Positions 18,027 to 27,133 are shown, counted from the stretch's first letter. The stretch: DNA of 64,000 nucleotides from Thiovibrio frasassiensis (GCF_029607905.1 NZ_JAPHEH010000001.1:1765530-1829529); one strand, 5' to 3'. Program-made: numbers and translations. The notes: generated from the letters alone by a model not told the origin.

Positions 18027-18299
18027 TCATGACTCGATGCTCATGGTGGAGGAGCGCTGGTCTTTGATGACAGGCTTGATCTCCGACCATGATAATTTGA
18101 TGGAAAGTTTGTTGATCCCATCCTTCTTCTTTGCCTGGACCGAAAATTTCATCAGATCATCCACCCGCATAACCATCTTCTCGCCGTTGGACTTGAGGAT
18201 GATGCGCCCCTTTTCGATGGAGTCGGTCAAGGAGACGAGATAGGTCTTGATGGAATCTGCGTCCTGCAGTGATTCGTAATCAAATTTTTTCGTGGACAT
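18027..18299 (-). CDS. Amphi-Trp domain protein
   Basis: 90 residues from the second of two nearby ATGs; the first (18305) directly abuts the GAGGT site while 18299 has six-base spacing. The C-terminal part SVQAKKKDGINKLSIKLSW matches the amphi-Trp domain, named for an alternating amphipathic strand ending in LSW. Earlier in the protein are IEKGRIILKSNGEKMVMRV. The domain is a recurrent partner in GAK clusters; function unknown. It lies 13 bp upstream of the PhoU-kinase fusion gene. Confidence 0.78.
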   Translation of the reverse strand: MSTKKFDYESLQDADSIKTYLVSLTDSIEKGRIILKSNGEKMVMRVDDLMKFSVQAKKKDGINKLSIKLSWSEIKPVIKDQRSSTMSIES

Positions 18300-18363
18300 G
18301 CTCATACCTCGAATGATTTAGTGGTCCGGTAAAATTCTCAACAGTTACAAGTACAAGCGCAGG

Positions 18364-19530
18364 TCAACCCGCCAATCTCGCCCTGTATTCTTGCATCACG
18401 TCGCGTTTGTCCATGTGGGCCACCACCAGTTTTTTGCGGATGGCCAGGTCGCTCCAGGGTGGCTGCACCCCGATCTCCCGGTTAACCTTGAGGTGGTTTC
18501 GCTCGTGGGGCGGCCGGGTCTTCTCGCTCATGTGGGTGTCATCCCCCATGAAAACCAGCAGCCGCTTCTGTGACAGACTAGCCTCACGATTCTTCCGGTT
18601 GAGCACGGTGATGAGAAAATCAGTGTACTCCCAGGACTGCGGGTTCCAGACCTCATAGCCATCCACGTCATAGTCGGCCAGGAGAATGGGCCAAAACTGC
18701 TCCGGATGGGGGATAACCACTCCTGCCCCCAGACCGCGGGCTTCCTCGATGATCTCCGAGGTGCGATAGAAAAATTTGGGGGAAAAATTCCGCTTGACGA
18801 TCTCCTTGACCGCCTTCAGAAAGGCTTGGGCACGGTTGATGGCCGTATCACCGTATTCCGGGCGCAGGGTGTTGAAGAAGTCGCGCAGCAGTTTGTTCTT
18901 GATGCTGTCCTGCGGCACCTGATCCAGGTGCTGCTCCAGCAATTTATTGAGCTTTTTCACATAGATGCGGACAAATCCGACCAGCTCCGCATCGGCTCCG
19001 GTTTCTCCGGCGGCCTCATCGAGCCGCTCTTCCACCGGGTTGATGATGGTGTGGATAAAGTCAAAAAGCTGGGAAGAGCGGTAATTCCGGGTATGGGCCA
19101 GCTGCGCCTTGAGAACCCCGGCCCGCTCAAGCCTGCTCGTTTCGAGGTGAAGCAGCAACTGCACCTTGCGGTTGAATCCCCGGGAGTAGCAGTCCACCTC
19201 GACCCCGCTGTAATCACCGTAGCTCATTAAAATATTGTGCTGGGTAGGGATGATCAGCTCATCCTTCCGGTTTGGGAAGGTGGCGCTGATACGTTGCTCA
19301 ATCAGCTCCATGGGTACGAATTCGGGATGCCAATGGAGGGCCATGATCCCCTGCTGCCGGGGATAGACCGTTTCCGGGGTCAGAACCTGCCGGATCTGTT
19401 CGGGGGTCAGTTCGGTCGATGTAATGGCAAAAAACCGCTGCTCATCGCTCTCGGTGATCTCTTCCGGAATCAAATCCGGCAGGTCGTGGGGAACCATTTC
19501 CGATCTATGTTTTGGCTTGACCAGTTTCAT
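18364..19530 (-). CDS. Unknown protein of GAK cluster
   Basis: I use the ATG at 19530 (MKLVKPKHRS); the frame runs back to 19608 but only through a TTG without a ribosome site. 388 residues, soluble-looking, no signal peptide or membrane span. Visible features: DLPDLIPEEITESDEQRFFAI, a histidine-bearing IMALHWHPEFVPMELIEQ, a conserved-looking NILMSYGDYSGVEVDC, and a C-terminal GDDTHMSEKTRPPHERNH. The H-x-H and H-x-E style residues could bind metal, but I cannot assign a fold. Its position inside the cluster implies a shared role. I do not recognise the family. Confidence 0.7.
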   Translation of the reverse strand: MKLVKPKHRSEMVPHDLPDLIPEEITESDEQRFFAITSTELTPEQIRQVLTPETVYPRQQGIMALHWHPEFVPMELIEQRISATFPNRKDELIIPTQHNILMSYGDYSGVEVDCYSRGFNRKVQLLLHLETSRLERAGVLKAQLAHTRNYRSSQLFDFIHTIINPVEERLDEAAGETGADAELVGFVRIYVKKLNKLLEQHLDQVPQDSIKNKLLRDFFNTLRPEYGDTAINRAQAFLKAVKEIVKRNFSPKFFYRTSEIIEEARGLGAGVVIPHPEQFWPILLADYDVDGYEVWNPQSWEYTDFLITVLNRKNREASLSQKRLLVFMGDDTHMSEKTRPPHERNHLKVNREIGVQPPWSDLAIRKKLVVAHMDKRDVMQEYRARLAG

Positions 19531-19635
19531 GGATGATGCCTGCTCCGTGGCTTGGGCTGTACCGAAACCGCAAAAAAAATCCACGGCGCCGGCTGGTATC
19601 ACCTGCAAAATTATACCAAAGACCCGTTATTGGAA

Positions 19636-20184
19636 TTATTTGTGCTGATCATGGCAGAGTTTCTTCATGGCCTTGAGCTCGGCGTATTTTTCCTGCATGG
19701 CCACAAGGTCACTATTCTCGCAGGTCACGTTGAGCTGGACACAGAGCTTGGCGTATTGGTCATAGTGCTCGTCGCCGTGGCCCGGGTAAGCCACCATGAG
19801 CTCCGAATCGGCAATGAACAAATCGATCTCACCTTTCTCGGGCATGATGCCCTGCTTGAGTGCATCGCCCATGGACTTAAAACACTTGTCCATCCGCTTC
19901 TTCACCGTTTTGTACTTGGGCTTGCAGTCGGGTTCCGTCTCTTCGCAGGATCCCTCGCCGCAACCTGTCCCGGCCACGACAGTCTTCACCTTGGCCTTCA
20001 TGTGGACCTGGTCGCCCTCTCGCTTCAGTTCAAGCTTCATCTTTTTGAAGTCATCGAAGGCAAGGTCAAATTCCTTTAACTCATCCATGTTGCCGTGTTC
20101 GATCTCTTGGGCCAGGGCGCGAAGGAAATCTGCAGCATTTTTGGAGGACATCACTTTCTCGAATTTCAGCTCTTTGCCGGACAT
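19636..20184 (-). CDS. GAK-system XXXCH-domain protein
   Basis: 182 residues; start after AAGGGG. The C terminus ends KKLCHDQHK, which fits the XXXCH domain named after a conserved CH near the end. A middle Cys pair (GCGEGSC) sits in a linker. The N-terminal segment FLRALAQEIEHG...FDDFKKMKLELKREGDQVHMKAKVK resembles the amphi-Trp-like half seen in these proteins. Such proteins are short, charged and of unknown role, and might be the substrate or carrier of the system. It is the first gene of the cluster, with PhoB-box-like repeats upstream. Confidence 0.8.
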   Translation of the reverse strand: MSGKELKFEKVMSSKNAADFLRALAQEIEHGNMDELKEFDLAFDDFKKMKLELKREGDQVHMKAKVKTVVAGTGCGEGSCEETEPDCKPKYKTVKKRMDKCFKSMGDALKQGIMPEKGEIDLFIADSELMVAYPGHGDEHYDQYAKLCVQLNVTCENSDLVAMQEKYAELKAMKKLCHDQHK

Positions 20185-20755
20185 GATTTGTTCCCCTTAT
20201 TGTGAGTGGATGATGGCGAGGCGCTTAATGCGCTGAATTTTCTAGGATACTATCCGGCTGATGCGAGGAATCGGTTAGGTGTGCGTTAGTTTTTCGTTGA
20301 GAAGGAGAGGATAAGCGGAAGGACAGGAATAGGGGATGAGCATTAAAAAGGGGGCAGCAAGGCACGACTTTTTGAGAAAAAACTTTGGGGCCAGAATGAA
20401 GAGGATTTCTTATGGCAGATACACAAAAAATAACCTGCGCGAGAACCACCTTTGGCCATAATTTTCAACAGAGCTCAGGGTCGTGAAGATGTGCAACCCC
20501 TTGGGTGGGCGCGGGTTAGCATGGACAAAAATACAGAGCGTATTAGCGTAAAATCAGAGCTCGAAAGAAATCTTTCTGGTTTTTCTGGTCAGCTGTCTGT
20601 GGAGAGAAGAGGACGGTCTTTCGGCTTGGCAGGGCAGGTCTATCAAGATGAGGCGACGGGAGGTACCTCTGGATATGGTTGGACGGATTCAACAAAAAGA
20701 AATTGCCGCAGCCGTCACCCGGAAGCAACAGCCCTGAATTGCCTTTAGGGTCACT
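20185..20755. other. Intergenic region between GAK cluster and phoB
   Basis: 570 bases, noticeably less coding-like than the rest. Besides the 11-bp-spaced repeats at 20272-20300 it holds a perfect 11-base palindrome GGATACTATCC at 20245-20255, which also contains TAGTAT (minus strand), a possible -10. A plus-strand frame at 20452-20748 has no family features and I do not consider it a gene. Confidence 0.5.
20272..20300 (-). promoter_or_regulatory. PhoB-box-like repeats upstream of GAK cluster
   Basis: On the plus strand CGGTTAG, GCGTTAG and TCGTTGA start at 20272, 20283 and 20294, exactly 11 bp apart with 4-base spacers. In the direction of GAK transcription these read TCAACGA, CTAACGC, CTAACCG. 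The inner edge lies 88 bp from the first GAK start codon, the same distance as the equivalent repeats from the pstS start. PhoB boxes are 7-bp repeats with 11-bp period. The assignment is inference from pattern and context. Confidence 0.5.
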
Positions 20756-21457
20756 TTACCCTTGCATCCGGTAGCCGATGCCGCGCACGGTTTCGATGTA
20801 TTTGCCTGCCTCGCCCAGTTTTTTTCTCAGTCCGAAGACCTGCACGTCCACGGCCCGGGGAGTGATGACATAGTCATAGCCTCTGACCCCGTCGATGATC
20901 TGCTGGCGGTTGAAGACCCAGCCCGGCCGTCTGGCCAGGAGTTCCAAGATGGAAAATTCGGTAACCGTCAGGGCGATGGCCTCCTCCCCCACCAGAACCT
21001 CATAGCGGTTAGGATCGATGGTGATTCCGTGGATGGCAAGGGGGCCGTTTTTCTTGGCTCCCCCACTCTCCTCGCTCAGGCCTTCCTTGCGGCGCAGGGC
21101 AGCCTTGATCCGGGAGATGAGGATCTTCGGGCTGAAGGGCTTGGTGATATAATCGTCCGCCCCGAGATCGAGGCCCGCGGCCATGTCGTTTTCTTCGCTT
21201 TTGGCGGTCAGCATGACAATGGGCAGGTTCTTGGTCTTCGGGTCCTTGCGTACCAGCTTGCAGACCTCAAAGCCGCTCAAGCCCGGGAGCATGAGGTCCA
21301 GCACGATCAGCTCCGGCTTTTCCCGCTTGATGACGCTGAGTGCCTGTTCGCCGTTGTCGGCATAGACCACGTGGAATCCGGCCTTGGCCAGGTTGTAGCC
21401 CACCAGCTGCTGGATGTTTTCATCGTCTTCCACGACAAGGATGGTTTCTCTCGCCAT
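20756..21457 (-). CDS. phoB: Phosphate regulon response regulator PhoB
   Basis: 233 residues, normal length. The receiver domain has the acidic pair VVEDDENI, the phospho-acceptor in LIVLDLMLPGLSG and the conserved lysine in DYITKPFS. The C-terminal OmpR-type winged helix contains LTVTEFSILELLARRPGWVFNRQQI and ...DVQVFGLRKKLGEAGKYIETVRGIGYRM. It is the last gene of the pst-phoU-phoB run, 28 bp after phoU. Phosphorylated PhoB would activate the phosphate-starvation genes. Its usual partner PhoR is not adjacent; a PhoR-type kinase lies at 39260-41068. Confidence 0.9.
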   Translation of the reverse strand: MARETILVVEDDENIQQLVGYNLAKAGFHVVYADNGEQALSVIKREKPELIVLDLMLPGLSGFEVCKLVRKDPKTKNLPIVMLTAKSEENDMAAGLDLGADDYITKPFSPKILISRIKAALRRKEGLSEESGGAKKNGPLAIHGITIDPNRYEVLVGEEAIALTVTEFSILELLARRPGWVFNRQQIIDGVRGYDYVITPRAVDVQVFGLRKKLGEAGKYIETVRGIGYRMQG

Positions 21458-21485
21458 TATCTCTCTCCTGACAGTTCGCGTGGGG

Positions 21486-22169
21486 CTATCGTGTTATATG
21501 ATGGCGGACAATCTTGCCCTGCGCCATATAAATAATGTCTTCGCAGATATTGGTGCAGTGATCGGCGATGCGTTCGAGGCTTCTGGCCACGCTGATCAGC
21601 TTGGCCAGATAGACGTGCTGGCTGGGATCGCGCATGATGATCTCCTCCATCTGGGTGCGGATCGCGCCTTTTTCCCGATCCACCTCGTCATCCTCCAGGC
21701 AGACCCGGTAGGCGAGATCGGTGTCTTCGTTGACAAAGGCATCCATGGTATTGTGAAACATCCAGACGGTTTTTTCAAACATGGCGTTGAACATCTCCGG
21801 AATCTGCATGGCGTCTGAGGCAAACTTGACCGGATCGATGGCATGGAGCAGGAGCACCTTGTCGGCGATCTTGGCCGCCAGGTCGCCGATGCGTTCCAGG
21901 TCGTTGTTGATTTTGAGCACCGTGACGATGAAGCGCAGGTCTCCGGCCACGGGTTGATGCAGGGCGAGGAGACGCAGGCAATCCTCCTCAACATTGATCT
22001 CGAAGGTGTCGATTTCATCCTTGTCCCGTTCAATAACCTCACGGGCCATATCGGGATCTTTTCCCCACAGCGCTTTGACGGATTTCTGCATGTTTTCCTG
22101 CACCGCCGTGCCGAGATAGACGATCTGATTCTTAAGTTTTTCGATTTCTGTCTGAATATTTTTAGCCAT
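21486..22169 (-). CDS. phoU: Phosphate signalling protein PhoU
   Basis: 227 residues with two three-helix PhoU repeats: the first carries ERDKDEIDTFE and NDLERIGDLAAKIAD, the second EDDEVDREKGAI and RSLERIADHCTNICEDI, matching the E/DxxxD metal-binding signatures. PhoU links the Pst transporter to PhoR and holds PhoB inactive when phosphate is plentiful. It lies between pstB and phoB in the same direction; the 196-base gap before it contains no gene. Confidence 0.93.
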   Translation of the reverse strand: MAKNIQTEIEKLKNQIVYLGTAVQENMQKSVKALWGKDPDMAREVIERDKDEIDTFEINVEEDCLRLLALHQPVAGDLRFIVTVLKINNDLERIGDLAAKIADKVLLLHAIDPVKFASDAMQIPEMFNAMFEKTVWMFHNTMDAFVNEDTDLAYRVCLEDDEVDREKGAIRTQMEEIIMRDPSQHVYLAKLISVARSLERIADHCTNICEDIIYMAQGKIVRHHITR

Positions 22170-22365
22170 GAAGTTTCTCCTTATTATTCCTTGATGTGGC
22201 CTCAGGCCGTCACTTTGTTTCCGCGCTTTTCGTAACCGTAGTGCCGCAGATGCGCGAAAGAGGCCTGTCCGCCATACACCCTGTTATGCGGACCATGCCG
22301 ATGACAGCTAAGCGAGCACAGCGAGACTGCGAAGCAGATGCGGTGCTACTGGATGGTTCAGTGGT

Positions 22366-23154
22366 TCAACCGAACCGGCCGGTGATATAATCCTCGGTTT
22401 CTTTTTTCTCGGGCATGGTGAACAGGGTCTGGGTCGGCCCGTATTCGATGAGCTCCCCGAGATACATGTATGCCGTGTAGTCGGAGATCCGCGCCGCCTG
22501 CTGCATGTTGTGGGTGACGATGATAATGGTGTATTCCCCCCGCAATTCGCGGATGAGATCCTCGATCCGGGAGGTGGAGCGCGGGTCCAGGGCCGAGCAG
22601 GGCTCATCCATGAGAATGATCTCCGGGCTTACGGCAATGGCCCTGGCGATGCAAAGCCGCTGCATCTGGCCGCCGGAAAGGCCCATGGCAGACTGGTGCA
22701 GCCGGTCCTTGACCTCGTCCCAGAGGGCCGCTTTTTTCAGGCATTTTTCCGCAGCCTCGTCGAGCAGGGTGCGGTCCTGAATGCCGGCGATCCGCAAGCC
22801 GTAAACGATGTTCTCGTAAATGGACTTGGGGAAGGGGTTCCATTTCTGGAAGACCATCCCGACCTTGCGCCGCAGCTCGATCACATCAAGGGAGGGATCG
22901 TTGATGTTTTCCCCGTTGATTTTGATGGATCCCTCAAGATGCAAGCCGTCGACCAGATCGTTCATCCGGTTGATGCAGCGGATCAGGGTGGATTTGCCGC
23001 AGCCGGAGGGGCCGATCAGGGCGGTGACCTGCTGGCCTGGAATCCCGAAGCTCAGATCCTTGAGCGCCTGGCTCGTGCCATAATAGAGGTTCAGGTTTTC
23101 GACCTCGACCTGGGGATTGTCGATACGGATTATGGCGGTGTCATTTGTTTGCAT
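22366..23154 (-). CDS. pstB: Phosphate ABC transporter ATP-binding protein
   Basis: 262 residues, standard PstB size. Walker [10 protein letters not shown], signature LSGGQMQRL and Walker [14 protein letters not shown] are all intact, followed by the switch histidine in ITHNMQQA-like VTHNMQQA. It drives phosphate import with ATP at the inner membrane together with PstA and PstC. It follows pstA by 12 bp. Confidence 0.95.
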   Translation of the reverse strand: MQTNDTAIIRIDNPQVEVENLNLYYGTSQALKDLSFGIPGQQVTALIGPSGCGKSTLIRCINRMNDLVDGLHLEGSIKINGENINDPSLDVIELRRKVGMVFQKWNPFPKSIYENIVYGLRIAGIQDRTLLDEAAEKCLKKAALWDEVKDRLHQSAMGLSGGQMQRLCIARAIAVSPEIILMDEPCSALDPRSTSRIEDLIRELRGEYTIIIVTHNMQQAARISDYTAYMYLGELIEYGPTQTLFTMPEKKETEDYITGRFG

Positions 23155-23166
23155 TGTTTCTCCTTA

Positions 23167-24759
23167 TCACACATCAACCACGGAGTGGCGTTGTCGCATT
23201 TTGTTGCGCAGATAGATGGCCGTGCTGGTCATGGCCAACACGATCAGGATCAGCAGCAGGGTGGTGACATACACCATGGGCTTGGCCGCTTCCACGTTGG
23301 GGGACTGGAAGCCGATGTCGTAGATGTGAAATCCCAAATGCATGAATTTCCGGTCCAGATGCAGATAGGGAAATACTCCGTCCAGGGGCAGAGCCGGGGC
23401 GAGTTTGACCACCCCGGTGATCATCAGGGGTGCAACCTCGCCGGCGGCCCGGGCCATGGCCAGGATAAAGCCGGTGAGGATGCCGGGCGAGGCCATGGGC
23501 AGCAAAATTCGGGTCAGGGTCTGGAGTTTGGTGGCGGCCAGGGCCTGAGAACCTTCCCGGATGCCGGGGGGAATCGAGCCCAAGGCCTCTTCCGTCGCGA
23601 CGATAACCACCGGCACGGTGAGCAGCCCCAGGGTGAGGCTGGTCCAGAGGATGCCGCCGGTGCCGAAAGTCGGGGTGGGCAGCCGTTCGGGGAAAAACAG
23701 CTGGTCAATGCCGCCGCCGATCCCGTAGATGAAAAAACCCAGGCCGAAGATGCCGTAAACGATGGAGGGGATGCCGGCCAGGTTGTTGACGGCGATGCGG
23801 ACCATCTTCACCAGCCAGCCCTCCCTGGCGTATTCGCGCAGATAGATACCGGCCAGCACCCCCAGCGGAAAGGAGAGGATACTCATGAGAAAGATCAGCA
23901 TGATGGTGCCGAAGATCGCCGGAAACAAACCGCCCTCGGTGTTTGACTCCCGCGGGTCGTCGAAGAAGAGTTCCCGCAGCCGCTCCAGGTAATAGGTGCA
24001 TTTGGCGAGAAACGACATGGAGTTTGGCTGGTAGCTGCGGACAATGTTCACCAGGGCGATGGTCTGTGGCCGACCATTGGCATCGGTGAAGATCGCCTGG
24101 TTGGTGGAAAGGGCCCTGGCTTTATCGCTGAGAATGGAGACCAGTTCCTCAAACTCGGTTTTGAGTCCGTGCTTTTCGCCTTTCAGGGCGGCCAGGGCCG
24201 GGGTGTTTTCTTCCTTGTTATAGCGGGCCTTGGCCAACCGGTGGTCAATCAGTTCTACCCGCCGGTTGAGGTTGGCTATTTTCTTGCCCAGGAGGTTGAC
24301 CTCTTTCTTCCGAGAATCCAGGGCAGCAATGGTTTGTCCCAAACTGTTCGAACCTGTGGCGGGGGGCGCGATGCCGTGGACTTCGAATTCGCTGAGGTAT
24401 CCGTAAAAATTGCCGAATTCCAACCGTTCCAGGACATAGATATTTTCCGGATAGCTGAGGCTGGTAATCTCGCTGGAATCAACCCATTTGAAGTCAAGGC
24501 CGTACAGGTCCCTGTTGCCGATCTTGAACTGAAGCCGCTTCTTTTCCGTGTGGGGAATGATTTCTTCCTGGACAATCTCTCCGAGGAGATGGCGGCCGTC
24601 GCTCAACGTTGCCAGGGCGACTTTTTTCGGCCAGAAAACCGCAAGGCCGTTGGCCAGCACCACATAGAAGAGCAGCAGGGTCAAGAAAAGGATCAGGGAA
24701 AGGGCAAGGCCAGTGGCCCAGACAAATGGCTCTCCCTGCCGCCAGAATTTTTTGTTCAT
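23167..24759 (-). CDS. pstA: Phosphate ABC transporter permease PstA, long form
   Basis: 530 residues, almost twice the E. coli protein (about 300). The first ~240 residues hold one membrane helix (LALSLILFLTLLLFYVVLANGL) and a large periplasmic region with a coiled segment. The C-terminal permease domain has the usual five-six helices and the EAA-type loop EEALGSIPPGIREGSQALAATKLQT that contacts PstB. Long PstA proteins of this kind are known from Pseudomonas and other proteobacteria. Co-transcribed with pstC (18 bp gap) and pstB. Confidence 0.92.
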   Translation of the reverse strand: MNKKFWRQGEPFVWATGLALSLILFLTLLLFYVVLANGLAVFWPKKVALATLSDGRHLLGEIVQEEIIPHTEKKRLQFKIGNRDLYGLDFKWVDSSEITSLSYPENIYVLERLEFGNFYGYLSEFEVHGIAPPATGSNSLGQTIAALDSRKKEVNLLGKKIANLNRRVELIDHRLAKARYNKEENTPALAALKGEKHGLKTEFEELVSILSDKARALSTNQAIFTDANGRPQTIALVNIVRSYQPNSMSFLAKCTYYLERLRELFFDDPRESNTEGGLFPAIFGTIMLIFLMSILSFPLGVLAGIYLREYAREGWLVKMVRIAVNNLAGIPSIVYGIFGLGFFIYGIGGGIDQLFFPERLPTPTFGTGGILWTSLTLGLLTVPVVIVATEEALGSIPPGIREGSQALAATKLQTLTRILLPMASPGILTGFILAMARAAGEVAPLMITGVVKLAPALPLDGVFPYLHLDRKFMHLGFHIYDIGFQSPNVEAAKPMVYVTTLLLILIVLAMTSTAIYLRNKMRQRHSVVDV

Positions 24760-24777
24760 GGTCTTTGCTCCAAAATA

Positions 24778-27000
24778 TTAATAGCGGCCGTATTTTTTAC
24801 GGAGTCGTTCGCGGATAAGCTCCGCCCCGGTGTTTACCAGAAAGGTCAGGGCGAAAAGCATGGAGGCGCAGAGGAAAAGCACCCGGTACAGGGTGCCGCC
24901 CATGGGCGCTTCCGGGATTTCCACCGCAATGTTGGCGGAGAGCGTCCGCATGCCGTTGAAGATGGACCAGTCCAGAATGGGCGTGTTGCCGGTGGCCATG
25001 AGCACAATCATGGTTTCCCCCACCGCCCGGCCAAAGCCGATCATGATTGCGGCAAAGATCCCGGGGCTGGCCGAGGGCAGCACCACCCGCCAGATCGTCT
25101 GCCAGCGGCTGGCCCCCAAGGCCAGGGAGGCGGCGGTCAGGCTGGGGGGGATGTTGGAAATGGCGTCCTCGGTGATGGAAAAGATAATGGGGATTACGGC
25201 GATGCCGAGGCCGAAGGCAATGATGATGCAGTTGCGCTGGTCATAGCGCATACCCAAATCGTTATACAGCCATTGCTTGAAGTTGCCGGCAAAGAGCAGC
25301 GGCTCAACGGTGGGGGCGATCCCCATGGCCAGGGCTGTTGCCAGGAGGATGACCGGCGCCAACATCAGAAATTCATACCCGTTGCAGAAGTTCTGTAGGG
25401 TCGGGGTTTTGTAAAAAGGTCTGAGTGCGGCCATGATTCCCACGAAGATCAGGGGCAGGAGAATCACGGTCAGGATCACCGAGAGGATGGCTTTTTCCAC
25501 GATGGGCGCCAGCCAGAGGGCGATGAGGAAGCCGATGACCACCGAGGGGATCGAGGCCATGATCTCCACCACCGGCTTGACGGTCTTTTTGAAGGTGGCG
25601 GTGCTGAACTGGCTGGTGTAGACCGCACCGAAGATGGCGAGCGGCACGGCAAAGATCATGGCGTACAAGGTTCCCTTGATGGTGCCGAAAAGCAACGGCA
25701 CCAAGCTGAATTTTGCTTCAAAATCATCGGAGCCGGATGAGGATTGCCAGACATATTCCGGCTTGTCGTAGCTTTCGTACCAAACCTTGCCGAACAGGGT
25801 TTTCAGGCTGATCTCCGGGTGGGGGGCATCGATTTGCCAAACGGTAAGGGAGTTGTCCGGCCCGAGGCCGATCAGGCCGTTGCCCTGGCCGGAAATGCCC
25901 ACCATAAGCATGGGGGGGGCAAGGTCCAGCAGATGGTTTTCGCTGGTCATATGGTCAAAATGGGTTTTGCCGTCGGCTCCGACGCTGACCAGGGACTTGG
26001 AGCGGCGGCTTGGGATGATGCGTTCCACTGGCGATTGATGTCCGGTCAGGGTATGGGTTTTGCGGAGTCTTTGTGTCCGGTCCTTTCCTGTCCCGGTCCA
26101 GATCTGACTCCAGGTGACCAGGCCGCCTTCGGCGTCGCCCACGGCCACGGAGATATCGCCAAAGACCATGGCCAGGGCGGTGACGGCCTTATTGTCCGGC
26201 ACGGCCACCACATTGTCGGTGCGGGTGGCGGTTGCATTTTCCCGGAGGTCCCAGCGCAAGAGGCTGCCGGTGTCGGTGCCGGCAAACAGGGTGGCGCCTT
26301 TTTCATCGACGGTGAAGGCGGTGATCTTGCCCGGCATCTCCTCCGCGATGAGAAAAGAAAAATTCTCTTTCGTTTCATTGTCCAGCAAATCGGTGGTGAC
26401 AACTTCCTGATCTATCTGGAATCGGTTGTCGGCCAGAAGGGCCACTTCAGTCAGGCGTCCTTCGTGGACGCGGATCGCTACGCTCTTGACCTGAGCCGGA
26501 TAGGTTCGGGCCGGATACTCTCCGAGCTGGCTGATCTCGGGCTGGATGGTTCTTTGCCCGTTTGCGGCATAGAGCGAGCGGAAATCGACCCTTGAAACGC
26601 TTACGCTGTTGTCCTCCCAAAGGAGGGCAAAAATGTTGTTCTTGGTGTCCTCGATGGAAAGCACCTTCGCCGTACGGGTTGAGGCGGGAAGGGTGCTAAA
26701 AGTTTTTCCGGAGGCGAGGTCGTAAAAGGAAAACATGCCGGTATCGTTAAGGGTGAATCCCACCTCCTGGGTATTGTCCATGCCCACGGCAAGAACCGGG
26801 GCGAGGGCTGAGCCGACTTGGAGGCGGTGCGTAATCTTGGCGCTGGCCGGCTGGAAAAGCGGCAGGGTCACCCGGACGATCAGAACCAGAATGGCGATGA
26901 CGCTGGCAATGACCAGCAACCCGCCAAGGGTGATGGCTCGCGTGGCAAGACGGTCTTGCCTGCGGACTTTTTTGATGAACTGTTTGTCGAGCTTCTGCAT
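24778..27000 (-). CDS. pstC: Phosphate ABC transporter permease PstC, long form with extracytoplasmic domain
   Basis: 740 residues against ~320 in E. coli. After an N-terminal membrane helix (GGLLVIASVIAILVLIVRVTLPL), residues ~50-410 look like a beta-propeller-type repeat region: GVGMDNTQEVGF-like strands, TGHQSPVERII and repeated AVGDAEGGLVTW/LVSVGADGKTHF blocks. The permease domain follows, with the EAA loop EDAISNIPPSLTAASLALGASRWQT. Long PstC proteins occur in Pseudomonas and other genera. The extra domain's purpose is unproven; it may sense or dock PstS. Confidence 0.9.
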   Translation of the reverse strand: MQKLDKQFIKKVRRQDRLATRAITLGGLLVIASVIAILVLIVRVTLPLFQPASAKITHRLQVGSALAPVLAVGMDNTQEVGFTLNDTGMFSFYDLASGKTFSTLPASTRTAKVLSIEDTKNNIFALLWEDNSVSVSRVDFRSLYAANGQRTIQPEISQLGEYPARTYPAQVKSVAIRVHEGRLTEVALLADNRFQIDQEVVTTDLLDNETKENFSFLIAEEMPGKITAFTVDEKGATLFAGTDTGSLLRWDLRENATATRTDNVVAVPDNKAVTALAMVFGDISVAVGDAEGGLVTWSQIWTGTGKDRTQRLRKTHTLTGHQSPVERIIPSRRSKSLVSVGADGKTHFDHMTSENHLLDLAPPMLMVGISGQGNGLIGLGPDNSLTVWQIDAPHPEISLKTLFGKVWYESYDKPEYVWQSSSGSDDFEAKFSLVPLLFGTIKGTLYAMIFAVPLAIFGAVYTSQFSTATFKKTVKPVVEIMASIPSVVIGFLIALWLAPIVEKAILSVILTVILLPLIFVGIMAALRPFYKTPTLQNFCNGYEFLMLAPVILLATALAMGIAPTVEPLLFAGNFKQWLYNDLGMRYDQRNCIIIAFGLGIAVIPIIFSITEDAISNIPPSLTAASLALGASRWQTIWRVVLPSASPGIFAAIMIGFGRAVGETMIVLMATGNTPILDWSIFNGMRTLSANIAVEIPEAPMGGTLYRVLFLCASMLFALTFLVNTGAELIRERLRKKYGRY

Positions 27001-27062
27001 GGGGTGGTCCTTGAAGTCCTGGGGGCGTGCCGCGGGAAGGTTCTACCGAGAAGCCCCCGGGA

Positions 27063-27127
27063 AGGCGCCAGCTTGCAAGCTTGGCCTTGCCGGGGGTGGG
27101 AGGTAAACTGTCCCGGCCAAGGCCGGG
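27063..27127. repeat. Palindromes between pstS and pstC
   Basis: Two inverted repeats lie in the pstS-pstC gap: AGCTTGCAAGCT inside a longer imperfect dyad (27063-27089) and CCCGGCC/GGCCGGG at 27112-27127. Such intercistronic hairpins often protect the upstream message, here pstS, which is needed in excess over the membrane subunits. Neither has a T run. Confidence 0.45.
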
Positions 27128-27133
27128 GAGGAG

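Noticed and set aside
20452-20748. 98-codon plus-strand frame between GAK and phoB
   Set aside because: No ribosome site, no conserved motif, and composition unlike neighbouring genes.
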